Assembly (NCBI RefSeq): GCF_964019385.1 | Contig: NC_088645.1 | Coordinates: forward strand, 29,896,274 to 29,960,273 | Reading direction: 5' to 3' | From: Sycon ciliatum | Lineage: Eukaryota > Porifera > Calcarea > Leucosolenida > Sycettidae | DNA: 64,000 nucleotides | Shown here: in pieces, positions 1 to 8,956 of the stretch | Numbering within the stretch: the stretch's first letter is position 1 | How the letters are laid out: each line of letters opens with the position of its first letter | Translations under genes and position numbers: made by a program | Notes under the pieces: generated by a model | The model's database searches: none | Told to the model about the DNA's origin: nothing | The model's input: only the letters and a program-made list of their open reading frames with translations

Positions 1-368
1 CCAGCTAACGTGGGACAATGTGTGTGACAACGCCCCTTATAGTTATAGTGTGTTCAGTTCGGTTTTGAACTGCGATGTTCCTGGCGGGTTGTGCCAGCGT
101 TGTGCAGCAAGAGTGCTGTAGTTTTTCAGGTCCTATTTGGAGGACAGTTCTTTCCCCTTTTGACCCCGTGAGATCGTGTGAACCTGGTGTGCTTCTACTT
201 TATGATTTGTTATCAGTTCATTTATTCTGTCTACTCTAAACATTATCATTTCCGATATAATTTGCCATCTTCCGGGTGACGCTGTTGTTCATAACTCTTC
301 ACTAATTTTTGAGAATCACGAGGGCGTGATTATCTGTAGGAAGGGAGGGTGTAGTATCCCTGCCCGAC
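1..368. other. Unassigned sequence, no gene seen
   Basis: No long open frame or recognisable protein motif is visible on either strand. The stretch ends where the left arm of the fold-back element begins. It may be an older repeat, but I see no second copy in the window. Confidence 0.5.
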
Positions 369-904
369 CAATACGGAAGCAGTGCGGAACTAATACGGAG
401 CTTGCCTGATGTATATTTAGTGTATCTCCGTATGTAAGCGTACGTCGTCTGCTGCATAAAAGCGGCTGCGCATTTCTGTTTTGATGAAGATTAGATTAGA
501 TTAGATCAGATTGGATAGCATCACTTTGCGCGACGTAACTCCGGAGGCGTGGGTTCGAATCCCACCGCTGCCACCAATGTAATGGGTAGCCGAGTGGTAG
601 GCGCGGTGAAATCAACAAGAATTACTTTTATTCTACTTTCAGGTACACACCTGAGATATAATTGTTAATGAAAGAAGAAGCGGCAAAATAAATAACTTTC
701 TCTCCGGTGCTCACCTAGAGGTTGAATCCTTCTTCTTCGAGTTAGCTTTCATTGCTATCCAATCTGATCTAATCTAATCTAATCTTCATCAAAACAGAAA
801 TGCGCAGCCGCTTTTATGCAGCAGACGACGTACGCTTACATACGGAGATACACTAAATATACATCAGGCAAGCTCCGTATTAGTTCCGTACTGCTTCCGT
901 ATTG
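369..904. mobile_element. Fold-back element with two 152-bp inverted arms
   Basis: The left arm (369-520) and right arm (753-904) are inverted copies with only about one mismatch; each contains a TTAGATTAGAT run. The loop of about 230 bp holds two tRNA-like pieces (separate entry). No transposase is encoded, so if mobile it is non-autonomous. Near-identity of the arms implies a recent origin or gene conversion. I see no clear target duplication. Alternatives are a MITE-like fold-back transposon or two SINE copies inserted head to head. Confidence 0.75.
530..635 (+). repeat. tRNA-like halves in permuted order (3' half before 5' half)
   Basis: At about 534-576 there is a sequence like the 3' half of a tRNA-Leu: long variable arm, T arm with the B-box GGTTCGAATCC, then an acceptor 3' strand ending GCTGCCACCA. 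About 13 bases later GGTAGCCGAGTGGTAGGCG (588-606) resembles the A-box/D-arm region of a Leu or Ser tRNA. A second A-box-like GAGCCGAGTGGTA lies on the minus strand at about 904-919, just outside the right arm. There is no complete cloverleaf, so this is not called a tRNA gene. A tRNA-derived SINE split by the arm sequence is the simplest reading. Confidence 0.5.
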
Positions 905-928
905 TACCACTCGGCTCCCCATTTCACT

Positions 929-1004
929 TGCATCGTCTCCATCGCTTACATTGTTAATAAAGTAATCCAAATGTTGTTTCAGCTCGTCCTTTTTATTTTA
1001 CTAT
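929..1004 (-). repeat. Fragment of the Penelope-like element's terminal repeat
   Basis: Bases 929-985 match the Penelope-like terminal repeat seen at 57260-57340 and 61140-61220 (minus-strand orientation) and the inverted tail at 61480-61560. The shared core reads GCATCGTCTCCATCGCTTAC. The mariner transposon is inserted at its downstream end. This shows that the Penelope family has more than one copy in the region. Confidence 0.7.
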
Positions 1005-1006
1005 TA

Positions 1007-3071
1007 CTTCCTCCGTTAACAAAAACTTCGTGATGGATTTTGATGGAAATACTAACTCTTGGAACAGGTCAAAAACAGTTTGTATGGACTATAAATCACA
1101 TAACGAAGGTAGTTCAGCTTATGTACAACATATCTACAAGTGGAACGCTTGGTGGCATCAGCAAAGAGTTCATTCTGAGTCGCTTTCGCTCGACTCATTT
1201 TCATCGCTGTCGTCGTCTGATGCACTCGAGTATTCATCCCGCTCGAGTCGATTCTTCTGCTCTTTCAGCTTTTTCTCGGCCTCTTTGATTGTACTCCGCT
1301 GAACTGTGGTGACATCCCCGCCACTAGCTTTCAAGCTTCGTAATCCGCGGTGGCGAATATACTCGTTGCCACCTCCACTTTCAAGAACTCCGAGAAATGA
1401 GGCGTACAGGCAGAGCCAAACCGATTCCATTTTATCGGCCGGATAATCCTCCCAGCACTGAGTGACAGCGGCTAGCAAGTCCCGCCGATTTTCCTTGGCT
1501 ACGAGACTCACGTCGGTCTGCAGACTCCTGAAGAATGCGAGGTCGTCGACATTCAAATCAGGGCTTTGTGCCGGCTGAACAAGAACTTGAATCCGCAACC
1601 CTTTCATTGCGCCGTGGGATCGAAACAGCTGCGTGTTCACGCGCTCAGTGTGTGGTCTTGCTCCATCGTGCTGATAGTGCAGCACTTCACCGGCCTCTGG
1701 GCAGCGTGTACCAGTCTTGGTGAACTTCCACTTGCCAGACACGAGTGACCCACATGGAACGCGTACACCATCCTCCGTACGGTATCTCGCATCCTTGTGG
1801 AACCACCACATGCGCGTTCTCATCGCATCAAACACGCCACCTTTTGTGATGAGCTTCTCACAGTAGGCTTTCGCGTCCACGGTCACATCCTGCAGCATCA
1901 TTGTTTCGCCCATTACAGTTCCTGTACGGATGTCACTGCGCTTCGCTGGGCGTTCAAGCGTGAAGCTCCAAAGGCCAATGCGCCCGTCGAAGCCGTACTC
2001 ACTGCGAGGCTTGGCACACACTGCAAGGAACATGATTTTCGGTGTCCTTGACTTGTGATAGAGCTTCGGCGCTGCAGGGACTTGATACTTGCCATCTTTG
2101 TCCGGGAAGACACGGCTCACCTGGCCATCCTTCATCAGTAGGAACCACTTCTCATCGCCATGAACGATGTCTTCGAGATTGGTGAATTTCGCAGAGCGCT
2201 TGTCGATCTGACTCAGAACAAACTGCAGTCGATTCACGCGGTGAGTCAGAAATAGTTTGGGCTTGATAGATCGCCTCCTCCGAACCATTCCCAACTCTCT
2301 GCACCACTTGCGGACTGTTACTGGCGATGCTTTAGTTCCCTGCTCGCCTAGTTTACCAGCAAGACGCTTGAAAGAGAGCTGACCCCAGTGCTCGTTGTTG
2401 ATCTTGATTAGCGCTTGTGCCACTTCAGGTGTGAACTTGATTGGTTCACGCCCGCAATGCTTTCGTTTGCGTCCCCACTCCATGGCTGTAGTTGGCACTT
2501 TCTGTTGCTTTTGCTCTCGATAGAACAGTAGCTGCTTACGAACGAAGTTCCATTTCAGGTTCTGGTCCGGAAAGTCCTCCTTGAGCTGAGCGAACGCTGC
2601 CTTTGTCAAAGCACCTCCACGAGTGATCTCCTCAGCACGAAGAGCCACATCCTTTCGTTGCAGAGTTTTGATATCCTGGCGTCCTGTGCGTTTCTTTGTT
2701 GGTGTCTTCGTCGCAGCTGGTCGTTTGACGACTTGAGCAGCTATGCTCATGATGCTCTTCTTGCTCCTTGCCATGGCTCTCGATCATTCTCAAACTGAGA
2801 GCTAGAGAGGCCAAGCAACTCATTATGTTCTCGAAGAAGGAGAATTTCACTTCCACTCGTCATGGCTGTCATCAACTGTGTGGCAACAGCGCAACCATCG
2901 ATTCCGCTCGGTTTGTTGTGAACAGTCGGCCTCCTAACATTGTGTCGCTTTCATGGCATGCCAGTGAAAGCAAAGGAAGTAATCGTAACTCTTTTCATAG
3001 CAGTTTGCACGCGTAACCAGTGTAACCAATCCTCCAAAAATCCATCACGAAGTTTTTGTTAACGGAGGAAG
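1007..3071 (-). mobile_element. Complete mariner-like transposon (DD39D, plant/oomycete type)
   Basis: The ends are perfect inverted repeats of about 35 bp beginning CTTCCTCCGTTAACAAAAAC. They are flanked by TA on both sides (1005-1006 and 3072-3073), the target duplication expected for Tc1/mariner. The single gene occupies the minus strand. Plant mariner-like elements characteristically start CTCCCTCCGT, which this end closely resembles. Intact ends, an intact frame and a clean TA duplication make recent activity plausible. Confidence 0.92.
1170..2774 (-). CDS. Mariner-like DD39D transposase
   Basis: A 534-residue open frame starts at an ATG in good context (GCCATGG). It should bind the element's TIRs and cut and paste it into TA sites in the nucleus. 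A basic N-terminus is followed by a helix-turn-helix-like region at about residues 114-168. The catalytic core shows HGDEKWF (D207), QHDGARPH (D370) and QSPDLNVDDL (D410 or D411). The D2-to-D3 spacing is thus 39 or 40, against 34 in animal mariner and 39 in plant/oomycete elements. The protein is also nearer in length to the plant type (about 500) than to animal mariner (about 345). The C-terminus is acidic and Ser-rich. No internal stop or frameshift is seen. Confidence 0.9.
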   Translation of the reverse strand: MARSKKSIMSIAAQVVKRPAATKTPTKKRTGRQDIKTLQRKDVALRAEEITRGGALTKAAFAQLKEDFPDQNLKWNFVRKQLLFYREQKQQKVPTTAMEWGRKRKHCGREPIKFTPEVAQALIKINNEHWGQLSFKRLAGKLGEQGTKASPVTVRKWCRELGMVRRRRSIKPKLFLTHRVNRLQFVLSQIDKRSAKFTNLEDIVHGDEKWFLLMKDGQVSRVFPDKDGKYQVPAAPKLYHKSRTPKIMFLAVCAKPRSEYGFDGRIGLWSFTLERPAKRSDIRTGTVMGETMMLQDVTVDAKAYCEKLITKGGVFDAMRTRMWWFHKDARYRTEDGVRVPCGSLVSGKWKFTKTGTRCPEAGEVLHYQHDGARPHTERVNTQLFRSHGAMKGLRIQVLVQPAQSPDLNVDDLAFFRSLQTDVSLVAKENRRDLLAAVTQCWEDYPADKMESVWLCLYASFLGVLESGGGNEYIRHRGLRSLKASGGDVTTVQRSTIKEAEKKLKEQKNRLERDEYSSASDDDSDENESSESDSE

Positions 3072-3091
3072 TATTGTTTTTTCGGCAACGC

Positions 3092-3100
3092 GGATGATGG

Positions 3101-3131
<31 letters not shown>
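3092..3131 (+). repeat. (GAT)n microsatellite, first of the nest
   Basis: Nearly pure GAT repeat on the plus strand that forms the left boundary of the first LINE fragment. GAT blocks with the same strand phase recur at about 3414-3437, 3446-3466, 3503-3532, 5284-5320, 5455-5480, 5789-5818, 6438-6478, 7003-7053, 8555-8597, 8651-8677 and 12053-12102. Confidence 0.95.
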
Positions 3132-3132
<1 letters not shown>

Positions 3133-3410
3133 ACTTCAAATATCCTGTTGTCATGGGTATGTTGCGTACCCGCCTGTCGTTTTGCCTCTTGAGGTGGGCC
3201 ATTACGTGCTTTCGTGGTTGCCGAGGGTCTTATAACAGACGGCGGGTGAATTCCTTTGTGGCCCAGTGTCGTTTGGTGAATTTTTATGCTATGCCTCTCA
3301 ACAATATCACTATGGATAACATCACATTTTTTAAATAACTATTTGGTAAAGTAACATCATCTGTCATTCAATATCTATCTGGTAAAATAATCAGCATTTG
3401 AATATCTACA
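3132..3410 (+). pseudogene. LINE 3' fragment a: C-terminal piece and 3' UTR
   Basis: This begins directly after (GAT)n and encodes only the last residues of the LINE protein, including MGMLRTRLSFCLLRW and FRGCRGS. These match the C-termini of the neighbouring copies. A short AT-rich 3' region follows and ends in mixed ATC/ATG repeats near 3411. It is a severely 5'-truncated, dead copy. Confidence 0.75.
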
Positions 3411-3560
3411 TCATCATGATGATGATGATGATGATGATTTTTTTTTTTGATGATGATGATGATGATTTTTTTTGCAAACGGAGAAACATGTCATGATGGA
3501 CTATGATGATGATGATGATGATGATGATGACGATTTTTTTTTTTTTTGATGATGATGAAG
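3411..3560. repeat. GAT repeats interleaved with T-runs
   Basis: Three GAT blocks are separated by T-runs and a short spacer containing GCAAACGGAGAAACATGTC. The spacer resembles a scrap of LINE 3' end. No gene is seen. Confidence 0.7.
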
Positions 3561-5283
3561 CCACTTCTTTGGGCAAACAAAACACAATTTCCCAAGATGA
3601 AGGAGTGGAACCCTACACAAATAATAGTTTAAATGAATCCAACGCAAAGATCGTTTTTCCATGAAATACAACAAATGAACACAATTACATGCTTAAAGGC
3701 ATGAAAGCAACAAAACAGCAACAAAAGGGTAAGCGCCATACCAATCCCGCATGCACAGTCAGGACACAGCACGATACTTAACAAACTAGACCTGACTCGG
3801 CCACGGCAATCGAGACATCATGAAAACATCTCGCCGGATGGTGGTACCGTGACCGAGCCCCACGTATGCACAACACAGCAGCACGCAGCAAAGCAAAAGA
3901 CAGCCGACAGCGGAGTAAACCAATGACCTGGGAATAGTGAGATCCCGATGACTCGGCCTGCATCTGGCACAGTCTCTTGAGGAACACATTGCACAGCCTC
4001 CCACAACCACCATGCACAGAGAACACGAGAGGTGTGAAAGCGGCTCTTTCTACATTTGTGACTCTTGGCCCATATTCGTTCCACTTACGCCGCTCGTGCT
4101 GCTGGTACAATGCAGGAAGGGTTCTGGACCCGTAGGAAGGAGCATCTGGGCAAAATACCCTTACATCAAAAAAAGCTTCCTCCCCACGGGTCCAAAACCC
4201 TCGAGCGGCTATGTCCAGGCGCGCATCCTCTCGGCGGTTCGTTGACCGAAGAGGAAACCTCTCACCAGAAAGAGGTTGCAGCGCTGGTTCTGTCGAAACG
4301 GCAGTGCAGACTTCAGTCAATTCCCTCGCCAGCAGGTCACGTATCTCGTTATGACGAAGTGTCGGGAAGCCGCCCCTGGCGCAACATAGCTGATGCTCAA
4401 CTGAGAACAGCTCACCACACACACAGGTTGCTGGTGTATTGGCTAGCGGCCATGCATATCTCAATGCCAGAGCATCCCGGAAGTCACGCTTGGTGAGACG
4501 AAAGCCATGCTCCGCCAGGGGCAGCACGCTCAGCCATGAGGATGATCCTTTCTCCGTGTGTTCTTCTATTCGTCGCTTCGTCATCTCATCGCTCGTGTCC
4601 ACTATTTTGTTCCTGGCTGCCTTTGCGCGCTCCCGGTTTTCGGTGTGGACGACACGCTTTTTGTGACGCATTTCATCGATCATCCTCTGAAAGGGGGTAC
4701 CAGCACCAGCAACATCAGCAGCCACATCCGGTCCAGGGTTTGAGTTGCCAGCGACCTCCCGCGGCTGCACCTCCGTTGCCGTCATCGTGGGAGTGGGAGA
4801 CGCTCCACCACGGTCAGCAGTATCTGCAGAAGCCGGCACATCTCCAGCGAGAGAAATTGGATCGCTATCCTTAGCGAAATCGCCCAGAACCTCCTTCACC
4901 ATAGGTCCGGACACTTGCTTGGAGCCCTGGTGCTCAAACCGTGGTCGAGTCGTGAGGTCCGGAAGGGCCATCCCACCATCCCGTGTCGGGAGCTTTAGAA
5001 TATCAATGTCTTTCAGAGGCACGCTCGGTTGTCCCACGAGCTCCGGTAGAAGTGAGGAGTGAAGCTCCCGCTCCAACGGCGCCAAGTCCTCCGCAGAAAC
5101 AGACATAGTTCGAAACACATAGTTCCATCTGTTGACTAAGCCATGGGTCAACGCAGAGTATGCTGCATGCGGCTCTGATGCGGCATAATTTGCTAAAATC
5201 TCTGTATGTTTCACCCACTCTTCTACTTTTGTCTCTTTGAATTCTCCGAGGAATGCCTCAGTCCCGATAGCAGCGCCCAGATA
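3561..5283 (-). pseudogene. LINE fragment b: RT C-terminus and CCHC/endonuclease-like domain
   Basis: The open frame on the minus strand (3778-5352) gives 524 residues, but the first 23, including a Ser run, come from the GAT repeat; element sequence starts at YLGAAIGTE. That motif and LPTRDGGMALPD are typical of the end of a non-LTR reverse transcriptase. A CxCG...H...C motif follows (C310, C312, H320, C323), then RHNEIRD (333-339) and ARLDI...FFDVRV (D380, D396). The last part resembles the CCHC plus restriction-like endonuclease of R2-type LINEs. The 3' UTR runs to 3561 and ends GCCCAAAGAAGTGGCTT (minus strand). The catalytic RT motifs are missing, so this is a 5'-truncated copy. The clade assignment is inference. 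Confidence 0.75.
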
Positions 5284-5284
5284 C

Positions 5285-5320
<36 letters not shown>

Positions 5321-5454
5321 CCCATAAAAGTGGCTACGGTGTGATAATGCATTTTTATATTTCGGGTTTTAACATTATTTTCAGAAAATTGCTCTTACAA
5401 TACCTTGCGCTTTATATTCTAAATATTGTTGCCCGTAAAAGCGGCTTGGTCACA
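5321..5454 (+). mobile_element. LINE fragment c: 3' UTR only
   Basis: It lies between two GAT blocks and matches the 3' UTR ends of fragments f (6866-7002) and g (8425-8554). It ends in the family motif GCCCGTAAAAGCGGCTT followed by GGTCAC and (ATG)n. It contains no coding sequence. Confidence 0.8.
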
Positions 5455-5480
5455 TGATGATGATGATGATGATGATACCT

Positions 5481-5788
5481 CCCGAAGATTGAGAGAGTGA
5501 AGGCCTCTTTTACGGGCAAAGCAAAGCACAATCATCACCATGTATCAGTACAGTGAGTAGTTAAACCCAACACGAATGAAAAATGTGAAATGGAATAAAA
5601 CAATATTTGTAAAGCAATAAATAAATTAAAATTAAAATTCAATATCGAACACGAATAAAATAAAATAAAAATATGTAAAAAATAAACAATATCGAACACG
5701 GAATTAATTCCGGAACTATCTACTCAACCAATTCATAATGCAATACCCGCACACTGTGTCAGTGATGGAACTCCGCTACCCGATCAAC
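5481..5788 (-). mobile_element. LINE fragment d: inverted 3' UTR
   Basis: On the minus strand this carries TTTGCCCGTAAAAGAGGCC near its 3' end (5488-5515), then about 25 extra bases before the GAT block. The rest is AT-rich and has no open frame of note. The flanking repeats still read GAT on the plus strand although the element is inverted. Confidence 0.65.
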
Positions 5789-5819
5789 GATGATGATGAT
5801 GATGATGATGATGATGATC

Positions 5820-6436
5820 ATGATGTGGCAACAGGACGCTTACTTTGATGTGCGGATCACTCATCCCGCAGCGTCTGTGTTGTCTCGATCACAAGCCCTG
5901 AGTCAGCTGAAGTCTCACGAGCGAAACAAGAAAAATCAATACGCCAGCCGTGTGGTTAACGTGGAGCGCGGCTCCTTCACGCCACTTGTGTTCTCGACGT
6001 ACGGCTTTAGTGGCCCAGAAACTACTCAATTCCTGAAATCATTGGCCTCCCTGTTTGTTGAGCGCCATACTGAACTGAAGTACCCACTAGTAATGGGCAT
6101 ACTACGCACCCGTTTGTCTTTCTGCTTGCTGCGATGGGCAGTCACCTGCTTCCGCGGTTGCCGCGGTTCGTACGGCAAGAGGCGACAGCCGAACTCATTT
6201 CTGGCCCAGTGCCGCCAGGCGGAGTAGGGTGCTGCCTTTGGCCTCAACTTAATATAATGCTATTTGGTTTTTCCCCTTTTATTACTCTGTGTTCATTGCT
6301 TGCTTTTGTATTGATTTACTTCCTTGACTGCTTTTGTGTTTCATCATTTTCCGGTTGGTTTTGTGTTGATTTCCCCTGTTCACTTTACATAATGTAATGA
6401 TATACATTTGCTTTGCCCGTAAAAGAGGCTTTTCTC

Positions 6437-6437
<1 letters not shown>
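5820..6437 (+). pseudogene. LINE fragment e: endonuclease-like C-terminus and 3' UTR
   Basis: The frame to the stop at 6227 begins AYFDVRITHP, the same FDVRV-type strand as in fragment b. It continues through NVERGSFTPLVFS to MGILRTRLSFCLLRW and FRGCRGS. The 3' UTR (6228-6437) ends TTTGCCCGTAAAAGAGGCTT then TTCTC and (ATG)n. The Met run at the start of the open frame is a translated microsatellite, not a gene start. Confidence 0.8.
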
Positions 6438-6478
<41 letters not shown>

Positions 6479-6479
<1 letters not shown>

Positions 6480-7002
6480 CGTTCACTTTACTCCGTTGGG
6501 CAGTGACCTGTTTTCGCGGCTGCCGTAGCTCCTACCAGAAAAAGTCAGTCAAGAATTTCAGGAGCTATTGTTTGATGGGTCGTTAGATAGAGGCCGGTGT
6601 TTGTGAGACTGCAATCATTTAATGTTTCTTCCTTAGTGGTGTAGGTAGATTCTGTTTTGTAAGCATAGTAGGACTACTTTTGTTTTGTAAGTCAATCTCA
6701 TTCTCCACGCTTTGCTGTCTTTTGGTTATGTTTTAAAGTAGTTTTTATGACCTGATGTTTGTTTTTTATATTTGTAGTTCTATTGTTGACATCTTTTGTC
6801 TTTTCTTTGGGTTTTAAAAGGTTAACTTCATCCTCGTGTTCCTATTGCCTTGTATTGGAATTTGCCCATAAAAGTGGCTACGGTGTGATAATGCATTTCT
6901 ATAAATTATTTCGTGTTTTAACATTATTTTCAGAAAATTGCTCTTACAATACCTTGCGTTTCATATTCATAATATTGTTGCCCGTAAAAGCGGCTTGGCC
7001 AC
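6479..7002 (+). pseudogene. LINE fragment f: last about 35 codons and long 3' UTR
   Basis: Coding sequence starts at LLRWAVTCFRGCRSSYQKK and stops at 6586. A 3' UTR of about 415 bp follows, ending GCCCGTAAAAGCGGCTT then GGCCAC and (ATG)n. It contains an internal near-copy of the terminal motif (GCCCATAAAAGTGGCT, about 6866). It provides the empty-site reference for the 723-bp insertion in fragment g. Confidence 0.8.
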
Positions 7003-7053
<51 letters not shown>

Positions 7054-7054
<1 letters not shown>

Positions 7055-8554
7055 CTCACCCAAAGCCAAACCTGCTGTCGCGTCCAGAAGTCCAGCGCCA
7101 TCTCCAAAAGCATGAAGGCATGAAAAAGCGGGAATACGGAGCGCGTGTTGTGAATATAGACCGAGGCACGTTCACCCCTTTGGTTTTCGCCATGAATGGC
7201 ATGTGTGGCCGGGAGGCAGACCGCTTTCTCAAGTGTCTAGCAGCCCAGTATGTCGATAAACACAGTGACTTGGCCTACTCGCTGGTTATGGGTCGATTGC
7301 GGTGCCTGCTCTCGTTCACTTTACTCCGTTGGGCAGTGACCTGTTTTCGTGGCTGCCGTAGCTCCTACCAGAAAAAGTCAGTCAAGAATTTCAGGAGTTA
7401 TTGTTTGATGGGTCGTTAGATAGAGGCCGGTGTTTGTGAGACTGCAATCATTTAATGTTTCTTCCTTAGTGGTGTAGGTAGATTCTGTATTGTAAGCATA
7501 GTAGGACTACTTTTGTTTTGTAAGTCAATCTCATTCTCCACGCTTTGCTGTCATTTGGTTATGTTTTAAAGTAGTTCATGGCCAGCAATCAAGGACATCT
7601 GAGAGTTGTAATTTTTGTACTCCTCCGAGGTGTGATTTTTGGCGTGCTGGGCCAAGCACAAGGAAGCCAACTGCAAAAAAACTGCAGAAAATCGTTGTTG
7701 TTTGATCCTTTGGTGTAATCTTTGTTTCTAGTCGAAGCTGGTTGCTGTTTGGAGCAGAAACGCTGAAATTTACTATTTTCTGCATGTACTCATACATGTA
7801 CTCATGTACTCAGGCATGCAGTCTCACTCGTATTTTAGCTATTTTTCTGGAATGGATGCTGCTCTGCGCCCCTTGGTGAACATTTCCTGCGCTCGTGGAG
7901 CAGCTGAAAAGGACCACTGGTATGTCTGGTTCCTGGTTTGAAAGTGGAGAGTCGACTTTTGTGCCTTGAAAAAGGAGTAGAGAGCGATAAAGGTACGTCT
8001 GTGGCTGATTTTTGAGTGCTCCTCATACATTTTTGATCGTGATAGAAATTCTCAGACCAAAGTCAGACCAAAGTCAGCGCGATGATGGTCGTACAGTTTT
8101 CTTGTGAATTTTTTAGTTGTTTCATCTCGTATCTATGTCAGTATCGTGATGGTGAAGTGGAGAGGGTGATTTTCTTCCTCTAGGCTTCGTTCGGCCGACT
8201 TTGCTTCGTCCTCGTTGAAAAGTGATCCTGAAAAAAAGGTCGATTCGCAAAATTATGTTGATTTTCAATGTACGAGATGACATGCGATTGCTGGCTATGT
8301 TTATGACCTGATGTTTGTTTTTTATAATTATTTGTAGTTCTATTGTTGACATCTTTTGTCTTTTCTTTGGGTTAAAAGGTTAACTTCATCCTCGTTTTCT
8401 TATTGCCTTGTATTGGAATTTGCCCATAAAAGTGGCCACGGTGTGATAATGCATTTTTATATTTCGTGTTTTAACATTAATTTCAGAAAATTGCTCTTAC
8501 AATACCTTGCGTTTTATATTCATAATATTGTTGCCCGTAAAAGCGGCTTGGTCA
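7054..8554 (+). pseudogene. LINE fragment g: C-terminus and 3' UTR, split by a TIR element
   Basis: Coding sequence (7054-7419) covers about 120 residues from THPKPNLLSRPEV through NIDRGTFTPLVFA to FRSYCLMGR. The 3' UTR matches fragment f closely but is interrupted at 7577-8299 by an inverted-repeat element. It resumes with TTTATGACCTGATG and ends in the family motif and (ATG)n. The parent subfamily is the same as fragment f and differs from fragment e. Confidence 0.82.
7577..8299. mobile_element. 723-bp TIR element, copy 1
   Basis: The termini are 14-bp inverted repeats, CATGGCCAGCAATC at the left and the complement of CATAGCCAGCAATC at the right. The interior carries two short frames conserved in the second copy (15928-16651), with RSKVGRTKPRGRKSPSPLHH and ISHRRTFIALYSFFKAQKS. 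I do not recognise either. No transposase is evident, so it is probably non-autonomous. Comparison with fragment f shows no clear target duplication, though the T-run at the site could hide a short one. Confidence 0.75.
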
Positions 8555-8597
8555 CATGATGATGATGATGATGATGATGATGATAATGATGATGATG

Positions 8598-8650
8598 ATT
8601 AATGGCCTTTTTTACGGGCAAACAGAATACAATTGACAGTGGCATGGCGA
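8598..8650 (-). mobile_element. LINE fragment i: about 50 bp of inverted 3' end
   Basis: The minus strand reads TTTGCCCGTAAAAAAGGCC, the LINE 3' terminal motif, between two plus-strand GAT blocks. It is the shortest piece in the nest. Confidence 0.6.
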
Positions 8651-8956
8651 ATGATGATGATGATGATGATGATGATGCTGCGATGGGCAGTCACCTGCTT
8701 CCGCGGTTGCCGCGGTTCGTACGGCAAGAGGCGACAGCCGAACTCATTTCTGGCCCAGTGCCGCCAGGCGGAGTAGGGTGCTGCCTTTGGCCTCAACTTA
8801 ATATAATGCTATTTGGTTTTTCCCCTTTTATTACTCTGTGTTCATTGCTTGTTTTTGTATTGATTTACTTCCTTGACTGCTTTTGTGTTTCATCATTTTC
8901 CGGTTGGTTTTGTGTTGATTTCCCCTGTTCACTTTACATATTGTAATGATATACAT

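Noticed and set aside
534..576. Complete tRNA-Leu gene
   Set aside because: Only the 3' half is present; the 5' half does not precede it, so no cloverleaf forms.
5790..5830. Met-run N-termini of frames at 5790 and 7003 as real protein starts
   Set aside because: The Met runs are translated ATG microsatellite in front of truncated LINE pieces.
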